This document shows, in pieces, positions 1-10,547 of a stretch of DNA of 64,000 nt (position 1 is its first letter; every line of letters begins with the position of its first letter). The DNA lies in the NCBI GenBank assembly GCA_001600615.1, contig BCKK01000008.1, forward strand, positions 558,001-622,000, in the 5' to 3' direction. Source of the DNA: Dioszegia crocea (lineage: Eukaryota; Basidiomycota; Tremellomycetes; Tremellales; Bulleribasidiaceae). Under the pieces are notes generated by a model, which searched no databases, was not told the DNA's origin, and worked only from the letters and a program-made list of their open reading frames with translations. Position numbers and translations under genes: made by a program.

Positions 1-2
1 TC

Positions 3-2899
3 ATCCGAGACGCCGACTGTCCAGACGGCTGTGTGGCACCTTCTCTCGAGTGGGTTGAAGGTGTCGCCATCGTCGTGGCCATCGTCATCATCGTCCTCGT
101 CAGCTCCCTCACCGACTGGCAAAAGGAGCGCCAATTCCAGAAGCTCAATAATCAGCGTGACGACCGCACTGTCAATGTCCTCCGCGATGGCCAGGAGCAA
201 ACTATCAATACAAAACTCCTGGTCGTCGGCGACATTGCTCTCATCGAGCCTGGAGAGATCATCCCCGTCGATGGTGTATTCCTATCTGGCCACAACGTTC
301 GGGTCGACGAGTCAGGTGCGACTGGCGAGTCGGATCCGATCCGAAAGGCGACCTATGAGGAGTGTATTGCGGAGCGAGACGCCAGTGGGGGTCAGAAGCA
401 CAAGCTGGACTGCTTCATGGTATCTGGTGGCAAGGTGACGGAGGGGGTGGGGCAGTATGTGGTGATCTCGACCGGTACCAACACCTTTCACGGACGGATT
501 ATGATGTGTGAGTATCTGCCTCCAGATATACGCGCTGACGCTCAGCCATGCTGGGTGAGGCCCAAGCGACACCCCTCCAAGTCAAACTCAACAAGCTCGC
601 GGAACTTATTGTCAAAGTCGGTCTCTGGTCAGGCGGTCTACTCTTCCTTGCCCTCATGACCCGGTACTTTGTCGCTCTCAAAGTCGAGGCCGACCGCAGC
701 CCGAGTCAGAAGGGCCAAGACTTCATCCAACAACTCATCATTGCCGTCGTCCTCATCGTCGCTGCTGTCCCCGAGGGCTTGCCCCTGGCCGTCACCCTCT
801 CACTTGCCTTCGCCACGAACCGCATGACCCGCCAGAATCTACTCGTCCGGGTTCTGGGGTCATGTGAGACCATGGCCAACGCTACCGTCATCTGCACGGA
901 CAAAACCGGTACCCTTACCCAAAACGAGATGACGGTCGTCGCCGGAACTTTGGGTCTCGACACCAGATTCGCGCGTGACCAAGCCTCACACCCCAATCGG
1001 ATCGATGCGGAATCCTCACTCGACATTACCGACCTCGCCCGGGCTATCTCTCCGGAGCTTCAGCGTACCCTCAACGAGGCTGTCTGCATCAACTCGACCG
1101 CCTTTCGCGCGGAAGACGAGGAAGGGGTTGTCTTTGTTGGCAACAAGACAGAGACCGCTCTGCTCCGTCTAGCGTACGATCTCGGCTGGGCAGACTACCG
1201 TCAAACCCGCGAAAGCCGGCCGGTCGTCCAGATGATTCCCTTCTCGTCTGAGCTCAAGGCTATGGGCGTCGTTGTGGACCTCGGCGACACGCACCGGCTG
1301 TACATCAAAGGGGCCTCCGAGGTCCTGATTAGCTTGTGCAGTCGGCACGTCGAATTCCATGGCGCTCATGACCAGGGCACCCCTGTCGAGCTCAACGACG
1401 GGGCCATGTCCAAGTACATGACGACAATTGGGTTCTACGCCAGCCAGTCACTACGTACCCTTGCCCTCGGCTACCGAGACTTCTCATCTTGGCCGCCAAC
1501 GGGCGCTGAGATGGCGGACGATCAAAACGTCTCGTTCAAGTCGCTCGCGATGGACCTCACCCTCCTCACCATCGTAGGCATCCAGGACCCTCTACGCGCT
1601 GGTGTTCCGGAAGCTGTGTCTCAGTGCTTCCGGGCGGGTGTCGGAGTCAAGATGTGCACTGGTGATAATGTCATTACTGCTCGGGCTATCGCTAAGGAGT
1701 GCGGGATTCTCACCGAGGACGGGCTCGTCATGGAGGGACCCTACTTCCGCGGTTTGAGTGACTCGGAGCGGGACCGGGCTGTGCCGAAGCTCCAGGTGCT
1801 TGCTAGGTCCTCGCCGGAGGATAAGAAGTTGCTGGTGCAGACTTTACGGGACCAGGGCGAGGTGGTTGGGGTTACAGGGGATGGGACGAATGACGGTCCG
1901 GCCTTGATTCTGGCTCACGTCGGTTTTGCTATGGGTATCAGGTAAGTCTTCTCTATAAAGAGAATTGTTATAAAACACAAGTAACGTCTACAGCGGAACA
2001 GAAGTCGCCAAGACCGCTTCGGACATCATCTTGATGGACGATTCCTTCTCCAACATCATCGTCGCCATCAAAACTGGCCGTTGCGTCAACGACTCGGTTC
2101 GCAAATTCATCCAGTTCCAGCTCTCGGTCAACATCGCCGCCATCATCTTAACATTCGTCTCTGCCATCGAGTCGCGTGCAAAACAATCTATCCTATCGGC
2201 CGTGCAGCTCTTGTGGGTAAACCTCATCATGGACACCTTCGCAGCACTCGCGCTTGCCACGGACCCACCCACCGACTCGTCGCTCGATCGAAAACCCGCT
2301 CGCTCGTCTGAGCCCCTCATCACCGCCGATATGGGCAAGATGATCCTCATTCAGGCAATCTACCAGTGCATTGTCTGCTTCGTTCTCCACTTTGCTGGCT
2401 ACCGGTTGCTAGGCACGAACCCGGACAGCGTCGCTGCGCAGGCCGAATTGCGGACCCTGGTCTTTAATGTCTTTGTCTTTTGTCAGATCTGTGAGTCTTT
2501 TCACCTTTCATCAGACTAAGCTAAATCTCCAGTCAACCAAATCAACTGTCGTCGCCTCGACCGCAAATTCAATATCTTTGAGGGGTTCTTTCGCAACTAC
2601 TGGTTCATGGGGATCTTTATCATCAGTGAGTCAGCCTGAGTATTGCTTTAGGTTGCGCTGACGTGTTAGTGTGTGCTGGCCAAGTAGTCATTGTCGAGGT
2701 CGGCGGAGCTGCCTTCCAGGTTACACGTATCTCTGGCCGGGACTGGGCCATCAGCATCGTCGCTGGACTACTGTCATTTCCAATTGGCGTCTTCATCCGG
2801 CTCTTGCCCACCGATCCGTTCTATGAGCTGTGCGTGAGATGCAAGATCTACGAGAACAACGATAGCGGCGTATTGGAAGTGCAGCGGTCCGAGGTGTAG
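3..2899 (+). CDS. PMC1: P-type Ca2+-ATPase (PMC1/PMCA-like), 5' end outside window
   Basis: Pumps Ca2+ out of the cytosol, in fungi usually into the vacuole. The reading frame is open from the first bases, so the N-terminus lies upstream. In order I see a TM stretch (VAIVIIVLVSS), the actuator TGES motif, the PEGLP motif in M4, the phosphorylation site DKTGTLT (D encoded near 900), the nucleotide-binding KGAS, the hinge TGDGTND and several C-terminal TM helices. Introns are seen at 508-545 (38 nt), after AMGI near 1942, and at two further points near 2490 and 2625. The C-terminus is short after the last TM and has no obvious calmodulin-binding tail. The hinge reads GPALILAHVG, where P2-type pumps normally have a lysine after PAL and an aspartate before VG. 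The family call is firm; PMC1 versus another P2B pump is by resemblance. Confidence 0.93.
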
Positions 2900-4138
2900 A
2901 ATACAAGGAGATTGAAGGATGGAGGACGGAGAGTGGCAATGATGTTTAGATTGATTGTGGTTTCGATCAGTCACTAAAACGGCTCGGATGATGTGATTCA
3001 GTATACCATTTGCATGCATATACCCTGACAAACAATCTGCACACTTGCATGACTTGTTGAGACGACGCAAATATCCCGTCAGCGTGAATGTATTGGCTTC
3101 CGAGATGACGAGCTCAGCGACATGTAGGGATTGAAGCCCACCCCATTGGTACGGGAATTGCAGCTTGAGTCTGAAAGGGTGTAGCTCTAGGCTATCCATG
3201 GAAACGATCAAAGCCCTGATCAGCTAGGAGTAAGCGGACAAATCAATAAAGGTAGTCGAACAGGGATTTGACATTTCGCTACGATTCTGAGAAAGACTAG
3301 GCTGTAAAATATGCCGGTTTGCCGTGATGCCCTTTCAATGTCTTGATTGGCCTTGTCAAAGACTCCCCGCGCGGCATGCCGCCCGTCAACAGTGTCGCTA
3401 ACAGAACATCAAGATACCCCGATACAGATTAGGCATGAAGGCCTCGGAAAAGATTGGACGTCAAGATCGATGTTTGAGATGTGGGCTGCTGTCGTGTGAT
3501 GTGTAGATGAGGGTCGATGATATCAGGAGGAGGGGAGCCTGGCCGTGGAGGCCAGATCTCAGGATTTGCGATGAGTTTTGTTGTATCGTAAAGGAAGGAC
3601 GTTGTGACAGAGAAGGGAACGTTGGGGTAGTGGCAGACGGTGGACGGAATTTCGTTCGACAAGGAACTGTGTCGCCGGGTGAGCCATCGACTCTTGGGGG
3701 TGACTAGGCCATGTGTGTGATTGGGGCTATCTGATCAATGATTTAGATATTCTGTATTGTGTCACACCACTCACCAGTCCAGCACGCAGAGGCGCTCAGT
3801 GTTACAATCCCCCTCTCCCATCTAGCAACCATCTCCATGATAACGGAATTATTGACTTGGGCAATCAGCACGATCGCCATTGAATCCGAAATCAGCAGTG
3901 AACAATGAACTCACAGTTCGGAACTTTCCGCTTTGGGCACAGCGGTACAAGATTCTTTGTGCTTAACAGCGCATACAGTCGAGTGATATCTGTCTGATCA
4001 GCGTCAGACACACTACATCCTCGACTTTGAGGTAACTGACCCTGCTTGACTTCTCAACGCGGCTTCATCATCGGCCATCTATCTCAAACGAGACCACCGC
4101 ACCCAGCCGTCGTCTCCGCTCGTCTGAGCATGTCCCAG
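2900..4138. other. Convergent intergenic region
   Basis: This stretch separates the 3' ends of the Ca2+-ATPase and the Zn2Cys6 regulator. Short open frames exist on both strands, but none shows a domain, good codon bias or splice structure. I see nothing supportable beyond probable 3' UTRs. Confidence 0.5.
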
Positions 4139-5532
4139 CTATAAGAGCGCGAGAAGAGCCGGATCCAAATCCGCCACCCGGATGACCCGCGGCCGTTGCT
4201 TCGCGGTTGAGATACGGGTATCAAGCCGGTAAGCCGCCCGTAGACAATCGAAATACCGCTTGCTTCTAGGGTCCGGCTGGCTCTGCGTGGCGATTTGCAG
4301 GGGCTCATGGCCAGCCAGATAGCCATTGGTCAGGCCGAGGTCGATGCACCGCGCGATTATCCGAGATATCCGGAGCCACAGGTTTGGAGGATGGCGTTCT
4401 GAGGAGCGCCGAATCGCTGACGACATGGGCACGTCCGTCTCGTCTATGAATGTGCTCGTCTCCTCATGAAAGCGGTAACACGCATTCCACAAGGCGCACT
4501 CGAGGCCATCAATGTCGTCCCAGAGGTCTGGGATGGGGAGGGATTCCGCCACAATGACGTATGTGGAGGATTTTTGGCGTGATTTGTGATGACAAAGCGC
4601 GCCGACGGCGGCTGCGAACAGCCGAGCGTAGATGTCTGCCATATTTGGAGATCCGATCCAGTGCCGGGGGATAGGAAGAGAGCTCATGGGGTGCTCCGAT
4701 TGTTCTTCGAGTACGCCGAGGTAGAACATGACGCTAGTGGAGTTGACGATGCTATCGAGAGAGGTAGGAGGGCTGGAAACGGGCTCGATGATCTCGGGTA
4801 GGCGGCCCATCTCGCTAGGAAGGTAGGAGCTTTGTGATCCGGAGAGACCGAGCTCCCCAGTGTCTCCGCTTCCCTCTACATCCTGGGGCCCGCCCACTTC
4901 TCGAGGGAATGGGCTGAAACCTAGCATCTGCCACCAGGGACTCTGCCCCACCGCCGTACCCACTACCGATCCTGCTTGCTGAGCTGAAAGCGATGAGGAT
5001 CCAGCAAATATCCCACCCTCAGTCGTTGCAGGCATCTCCCCCTGGCCGAATAAAGATGGGAGATGGGGCGTATCCCAGGGGAAAATTCCGGCCAGCATAT
5101 CGCTCGGCGTTTTGGAGCCTACTGCGTTTTGGCTTAGCGGCATAGGGGGTGCAGAGGGACCACCGTTGGGGGCTGCTCCGTCTGGCGATTGTGAAGCGGT
5201 CAACTTTTCGAGTTGTTCGATACGAAGCAGTAGCTGTCTACGAAACTCAGCAATGCTGCCCATCACCGATGATCAAGAGAGACGTACTGCTGTTCGCGCT
5301 CCTTCCTATCTTTGGGAAGTACACACTCGTAGCCATGCTGCGTGCAGTTGCGGCAAGGCCCAGGCATGCCCGAACACTTGATCTTGCGATTTCGGCACCG
5401 CTCACAAGCGAGATGGCCGGCGACTCGATGCGAGCTTCCAGCCTTGCTGGGCGGTGGGGGACTTTCCGCTGAAGGATGGACAAGCGGTTGCTCGGTCATT
5501 GCGTGCGGATCGGCGTGTTGTGTAGTGTACAC
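4139..5532 (-). CDS. Zn2Cys6 fungal transcription factor
   Basis: Predicted nuclear DNA-binding regulator of about 453 aa. The binuclear zinc cluster lies at residues 43-70 with six cysteines (C43, C46, C53, C60, C63, C70) in the spacing C-x2-C-x6-C-x6-C-x2-C-x6-C, followed by a basic linker (KDRKERE) and a leucine-rich coiled-coil-like segment (RRQLLLRIEQLEKL). This is the Gal4-type order. Joining the zinc cluster to the long downstream frame needs a 32-nt intron at 5256-5287 (GTACGT...GGCAG), which restores frame exactly. The next in-frame ATG (residue 12, MTEQP) is an alternative start. The rest is a fungal-specific regulator-like region with no domain I can name. The gene is divergent from the ribokinase gene 278 bp away, so it may regulate that gene and the two beyond it. 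Confidence 0.87.
5256..5287 (-). other. 32-nt intron in the Zn2Cys6 gene
   Basis: Minus-strand GTACGT donor and GGCAG acceptor. Without removal the protein stops at residue 89, just after the zinc cluster. With removal the 3' coding frame (coiled coil and C-terminal region) is joined in phase. It is among the shortest introns in the window. Confidence 0.65.
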
Positions 5533-5810
5533 TCAGTGTAGCCCGCAGGTAAGGACTGGTGCAAGCTGAAGCTCGAATCCTACTTGATTGACCAGACGTA
5601 AAGTGTGGAGGTAGGTAAAGGTTGTCTAGTCGAGTACGTAAGGTCAAGCTACTCGGGCCGCAACTCCGCATGAGTCGCGGCCTCTACTCCGCTTGCATAC
5701 AACATGATCCTCAACCCAGGCAGCTGAAGACGATCGTGAATACAAAGGCTGAGATGTATAGAAAGATGGAGCATTTCTCATCATACGAAATTGTCTGACA
5801 AATAATCGCA
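5533..5810. promoter_or_regulatory. Divergent promoter of the regulator and ribokinase genes
   Basis: A 278-bp region shared by two divergently transcribed genes. CGG/CCG triplets occur near 5655-5690, which would suit a Zn2Cys6 factor, but I cannot show a phased palindrome. Shared use is inferred from geometry only. Confidence 0.45.
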
Positions 5811-6929
5811 ATGAGTCACTCACAGCGATGTCTTGTCCTCGGCTCCATCAGTGAGTGTCCCTTGTCCGAGCTGGGAAATTAGCTGAATACGCAGACTGCG
5901 ACGAGGTTCTTCATCTTCCTCATATCGTCAGACCCGGCGAAACCATCTCGTCAACTAGCATGACTAGATATCCCGGCGGGAAAGGCGCCAATCAGGCGTA
6001 TGCTGTAGCTATGGCAGGGGGTGATGTTGACATTCACGGCTGCATCGGGGAGGACGGAGTCTGGCTTCGGGACGTTCTGGAGCTGGCTCATATAGGAGTC
6101 CAAGGTCTTCGTACTGTGGAGAACGAAGTGGGTCATCTTGGCGAAACCTAGCTGACTGTAGGTAACAGGCCGTGCAATCATCCTACTTGCTAAAGATGGG
6201 GAAAACAGTATCGGTAAGCTTCAAGCCGGTCATTAGCTGATCGACTGTTCTGTCAAGTGGCGCCAATGCCCGGTGTACTGCGCCGTCTCTTCTTCAGAGC
6301 TACTCGCATGTCCTGTTGCAGAATGAGATTCCTCTCTCGTCAACTATCACTTGCCTATCGTCGGCTCATTCTCAACACATCGTCAGTGTCTTCAACCCCT
6401 CGCCAATGCCATCACCGAAGGAATTGCGAGCATTCCCTTGGCGCTGTCTCTCTTGGCTTATAGTCAACGAGGGCGAGCTGGACGATCTCGTTTCCGCATG
6501 CGCCGGAACCAGTACCATCCCTACAGATCGCGGTCGCGGGCACTCGAGCATACTCAGTCTGCACCGCGCTGAGGGCTTCGAAGACATCGGCATTATCTGC
6601 ACGCAGGGCGGTAGCGGCATGCTATACTTCCATCCCATCCACACTGCCGGCCAAGTACGAGCTCTGCCTGCTGCTCAACTCGAAAAGCCCCTCGTGGATA
6701 CGACGGGCGCGGGGGATTGCTTCGCAGGGACGTTTGTTGCTGGGCTTATGAGAGCCGAGGAATTGGAGGATATTCTTGGGATATGCTTAGCTGTAAGTTA
6801 CCTCAAGCGACAAGGTCCAATGTAGGGGTAGTGGCTGATGTCAAGGCCTGCGCTGCGTGTGTGGAGGCACCCGGAGCAATTGCGAGCTATGCCAGTTGGG
6901 AGGAGATTAAGCGGCGAGCTGGGCGCTGA
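5811..6929 (+). CDS. RBK1: Ribokinase (PfkB family), with an exon phase mismatch
   Basis: Phosphorylates D-ribose to ribose 5-phosphate with ATP. The N-terminal PfkB signature GGKGANQA, the substrate-lid region, LLQNEIPL, and the C-terminal signature DTTGAGDCFAG with the catalytic aspartate are all present. Five exons fit: 5811-5850, 5895-6127, 6162-6213, 6258-6792 and 6846-6929, with introns of 34-53 nt. Intron 3 (6214-6257) joins out of frame: exon 3 ends in phase 1, while exon 4, whose frame reads GANAR and LLQNEIPL, needs phase 2. No other GT/AG pair nearby rescues it. The remaining exons keep family-typical sequence, so this is a recent frameshift, an odd splice, or a base error in the assembly. 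A trace of the expected serine-valine-leucine motif can be read just before GANAR inside the intron end. The function call is firm; activity of this allele is not. Confidence 0.85.
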
Positions 6930-8038
6930 GTCGGCTCACAAATAGCGACTCCTGGATCTGAAAGTATGTCATGCACCAAGTGCTCAGACTTCCGACGTGG
7001 CGTCAGTCCTCAGAGTCTATCTTGACTCAGTTTCGTCTCGCATCGGATTCCGACGTGCTGAGTGGTGTCTACGATGAGCTATAAGCCATTGTTTCAATGA
7101 AGTCTCAGCAGTAAAAGAATCAGCTTGATGTTTTTGATCACATACCAGTTCAGCTAGACAGACTCGGTTGATTCGAAGACAGCTGCACACTCAAGTGCGC
7201 AGGTCCGGACCAGCATGCCGGCATTTCTCAACACCGCATTCCTCAACATCGTTGCAACGTCGCCCCAGATGCAACACTGTAATCTGCATGCGTCACTGGT
7301 GGTATAATAATCTCGACTGTAGCCGACCAATATAGAATATAGGCACGATGCAAGCCCCACGCTCCATGTCTGGATTCAAAGGTGCCACAGTTACCGGGCT
7401 CGCGCTTGCACTGCCCAGCCTCTAAAACATCTCCTGCGATACAAAATGCTCATACTGCACACGGCACAGAGGACCCGGCCCATGCGGACGACGCCCCCGC
7501 TCAGCGGACTGACCTGCAATATCATTAAGGACTTGGCGCAATGTTCATATGTCACAACAGATTGCTTGACCTCTTTACGGCGTCGAGCTTGACTGGATAC
7601 TGTGCGCGATGCGTTGCCATCGGAAAGTTGGAGCTATTGACAGATGCATCCGCTACCTAATGACCTTATTTGACTCCTCAATACCCTCCAAGCTCTACCA
7701 CCAGCAACCAATCCAGCCACGACTAGTCAATTGCCCCGATCGAAAGCCAAACCCTATCCAATTCCAAACAACGCTGATCGAATCAGCGTCTGACATGTAG
7801 AATCTGAGTCAATACTCACAAGATCCTATGTAAACCAAACCAACTTTGAACGTTTCCGAACTCCAACTCCTCAATCTGTATGTATCAGCACGGGTCATGA
7901 CTCTGGCCCAAACACTCACCTGATCTGTCTTCACCCCCAAGCCTCGCCCGACATCCCGCTCATCCTCGACCTCATCTGAAATGTCAGCTGGAAGCCAACA
8001 GCGCTCGAGCAGGACACTCACTGTGCTCGCCGCCCCGC
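6930..8038. other. Convergent intergenic region between ribokinase and transporter
   Basis: About 1.1 kb between two 3' ends. It is AT-richer than the flanks and has no frame with coding character on either strand. No RNA gene or repeat was recognised. Confidence 0.5.
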
Positions 8039-9721
8039 TCAATGCTTCAATTCCGGCACAACTGGCCTCTCCTTCAACTCCAATCCGTCACCCTTGTCAT
8101 CTGTGTAGACATCCTCGCCCTCCAGACCCGCAGGCTCGGTTGCCTCTGTAATGATGTCGACCTTGGTCGTCCTGAATGCCCAGGCGCTGACCTTCCTGTC
8201 AAACAAGATGTCAAGCTCCTGGTAAGACCTGCCCTTGGTCTCGGGCAGACGAAAGATTGCCCAGATGAGGATGAGGGTGCACGTCCCGAACCAGAAGAAG
8301 GCAGTCTTACCCGCGAGGTTGAGCTTGGTGGGGTTGATGAGGTAGGGCTCAATGACCTTGCTGGAGATGTTGATGCAGTTGTAGGCGATCCGGGCGAGGG
8401 CAAAGGTATGGGCGCGGGTACGAGTGGAGGATATCTCGCCGACGATTGCGTACGCAAGCGGTCCTATGCTGACCCCGTAAAAGGCGATCCAGACCATAGC
8501 AAACGCAGCCTGGATCCAAGTCGACGTCCCCTTCTGCGCCGTCGCCAGACACCCGATAATGAGCAAGCAGGCCGACATGCCCCCCAGCCCGGCAATCACC
8601 ATGTACCGCCGTCCCACGTACGCCATCAACGTCCACGCCACGAAGATGCAGAAGAAGGAGATTGCAGTGGAGCCAAGGTTGAGTTGGTAGACTGCGTTTG
8701 GGTTGAGACCGGCTTGGGAAAAGAAATATGTGGGGTTGTATGCGAATCGTTCGCCGCACCAGCTCTGGGAGATGAGCATGAGACAGGCGATTTCGGTGCG
8801 GCGGCGGTGCGAGCCTTTGAAGCAGTCCCGATAGCTCGACTCCGTCTTGCCCTGGAGCTTTTCGTAGTCGTTTGTATGCACCAGGGTAGCGAGGACGCCG
8901 TCAAGCTCCTCCTCCGAGACGTGCTTGCTGGTAATCCTCCGAAGGGTCTGACGAGCTTCGTCGAGACGACCGCGACGGACAAGCCACCAGTGTGACTCGG
9001 GAGCATAGTAAGCGATGATGATGAGGGGGATGGGCCAGACCCATTGAAGGGCGAAGGGGATACGGTACGACCACTCGTTGCCAAGGTTGACGAGGCCGAC
9101 GAGGACGCCGGCGCAGATCATTTGACCGATGACCCAGGCAATGCAAGTGAGGGAAGTGAGATAGCCTCGGGCGGCAGTGGGGCAGAGCTCAGACGAGTAG
9201 GCAGTGCCCATGACAGTGAAGACGCCCCAAGGGATGCTGATCAAGACTTCAGAGAGGAGGAGGATGGGGAGATTGGGAGAGGCGAACTGGAGACCGATGA
9301 AGCCCATGAGGGGGATGAGGGCGAAGATCATCGTTCGACGGTGACCGAAGCGCTCCATCGCCCATCCGTTGAGGACGAGACCGATGAGCTGACCGCAGGA
9401 GATGGCATTGTTGAGGCCAAGCATCCACTCGGCAGGGATTTGCTTCTTGCCAATCTCCGCGTAGTAGACCCCGTACTTCTCGACGAAGCTGGGATAGGCG
9501 AAGAAGCTACTGATGAGCCCAGTGTCGTAGCCCTCCATGACAATACTGAGGGTCATGGCAGCCGACCAGGCGATAGCACCGGGATACTTTCGGAAGGCTT
9601 GTCGAAGGGTCATGGAGACCTCGACGTCTTGGGCGCGCCGGAGGATTTGGGCGTCGGACTCTGACAGGTGGGGACTGGCCACATCCTCGACATGGGCCGA
9701 TAGAGGTTTCTCGTGCGACAT
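8039..9721 (-). CDS. MFS sugar transporter (alpha-glucoside/maltose permease-like)
   Basis: A 560-aa single-exon membrane protein of the sugar porter family, probably a proton symporter of the plasma membrane. It shows the TM1 signature EGYDTGLI (residues 63-70), the TM2-3 loop ERFGHRR (123-129), the TM4-5 and TM6 region ending in PESHWWLVRRGR (241-252), the TM8-9 loop YVGRR, and the closing motif PETKGRS (493-499). About twelve hydrophobic segments can be counted. Cytosolic N- and C-termini are acidic. The closest family by motif is the fungal MAL31-type alpha-glucoside group, but specificity in that group is broad. It lies between a ribokinase and an ADP-ribosylglycohydrolase-family gene, which hints at import of a ribose-containing glycoside. 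That substrate is inference. Confidence 0.9.
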   Translation of the reverse strand: MSHEKPLSAHVEDVASPHLSESDAQILRRAQDVEVSMTLRQAFRKYPGAIAWSAAMTLSIVMEGYDTGLISSFFAYPSFVEKYGVYYAEIGKKQIPAEWMLGLNNAISCGQLIGLVLNGWAMERFGHRRTMIFALIPLMGFIGLQFASPNLPILLLSEVLISIPWGVFTVMGTAYSSELCPTAARGYLTSLTCIAWVIGQMICAGVLVGLVNLGNEWSYRIPFALQWVWPIPLIIIAYYAPESHWWLVRRGRLDEARQTLRRITSKHVSEEELDGVLATLVHTNDYEKLQGKTESSYRDCFKGSHRRRTEIACLMLISQSWCGERFAYNPTYFFSQAGLNPNAVYQLNLGSTAISFFCIFVAWTLMAYVGRRYMVIAGLGGMSACLLIIGCLATAQKGTSTWIQAAFAMVWIAFYGVSIGPLAYAIVGEISSTRTRAHTFALARIAYNCINISSKVIEPYLINPTKLNLAGKTAFFWFGTCTLILIWAIFRLPETKGRSYQELDILFDRKVSAWAFRTTKVDIITEATEPAGLEGEDVYTDDKGDGLELKERPVVPELKH

Positions 9722-10547
9722 AGTGTGCCAATGAACTACAGCTTTAGCAGAGTGGACATCTCGATCGGAATAGGAGTTTTACCAGTGGGGAAGGATAATC
9801 GGTGGCGAAAGTGGAAGGGGAGACAGAATCGCGTGAAAGAACGCCAAGGAAAACTGGCTGCGGGACGTCTTCTTATAGCCAGTCATCAGCTGCCGGTGTA
9901 TATGCTGGGAATCATGTAGATGTCAATGTCAACTCTGCGTCTTGTCCTCAGCGGGGCGTCAGAACGGCGTTCTTCCCCGCTGTACGCGGGGTATCCGGGG
10001 TGAGGCGGGGCTCCGGGGAGCCCGATGACGGCATCTCTCGGCTGAAACTCCGCAAATGCGGCCCGCAACCCCGCGCGTTTCATCTGATGCACACCGAGAT
10101 TGATGCAAGGCGGCAGCGTATAAGACTCGGGTTGGATCCCATCTGCTACTCTAAATCACATCTTCCCTCGCCAACACTCAGTGAGTCAACTCTTTGGAGA
10201 CCCTTTGAACTCCCTGGCTGACGCAAGGCAGACATCCCACCGTCAAGCTTGATCAAGTCTCGCAAGAGTCTCCCTTGATCCTACAAAAAGTGAGTGTGCA
10301 CGCCTCCTAATCCGCGCCTGAGACTGACCATTAGATCTATCCCCTTGCTTTCCCTCTACCTACCCCAAACTAGGCGCAGGGTTGCTTCCCACTCTACACA
10401 GGTAAGTCATCAATCCCCCATTGTGCTTGCTCCCGCTGACTAGAAGGCACCCTCCTTTTACCTTCTCCCAGCCAACCTCCCCATCATTACTCATCACAAA
10501 CCCTATACCACACCTGCCCTTCTCGCTCACCTACATACCGCTTAAAC
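9722..10547. promoter_or_regulatory. Divergent promoter of transporter and hydrolase with GC-box cluster
   Basis: This is a shared upstream region. Seven matches to the Mig1/CreA consensus (SYGGGG) occur in 124 bp: GCGGGG or CCGGGG at 9951-9956, 9986-9991, 9995-10000, 10005-10010 and 10013-10018, and the reverse CCCCGC at 9975-9980 and 10069-10074. In fungi such clusters mediate glucose repression. The side proximal to the hydrolase contains three 5' UTR introns. The matches are seen directly; binding is inferred. Confidence 0.55.
10181..10443 (+). other. Three introns in the hydrolase 5' UTR
   Basis: Three consecutive GT-AG introns lie before the start codon: 10181-10231 (GTGAGT...CTGAC...CAG), 10290-10334 (GTGAGT...CTGAC...TAG) and 10402-10443 (GTAAGT...CTGAC...TAG). 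Each has a donor, branch site and acceptor like the coding introns of the window. They place transcription start upstream of about 10180. Confidence 0.6.

Noticed and set aside
2774..3211. 145-codon minus-strand open frame past the Ca2+-ATPase
   Set aside because: It overlaps the end of the pump gene, lacks splice structure or a domain, and has poor codon bias.
4139..5266. Independent 375-aa protein starting at an ATG at 5266
   Set aside because: The ATG lies inside the proposed 32-nt intron, and the coiled coil right after it is what follows a zinc cluster. One spliced gene explains both parts better.
8042..8995. 317-codon plus-strand open frame opposite the transporter
   Set aside because: Antisense shadow of a well-supported MFS coding region; no domain and atypical composition.
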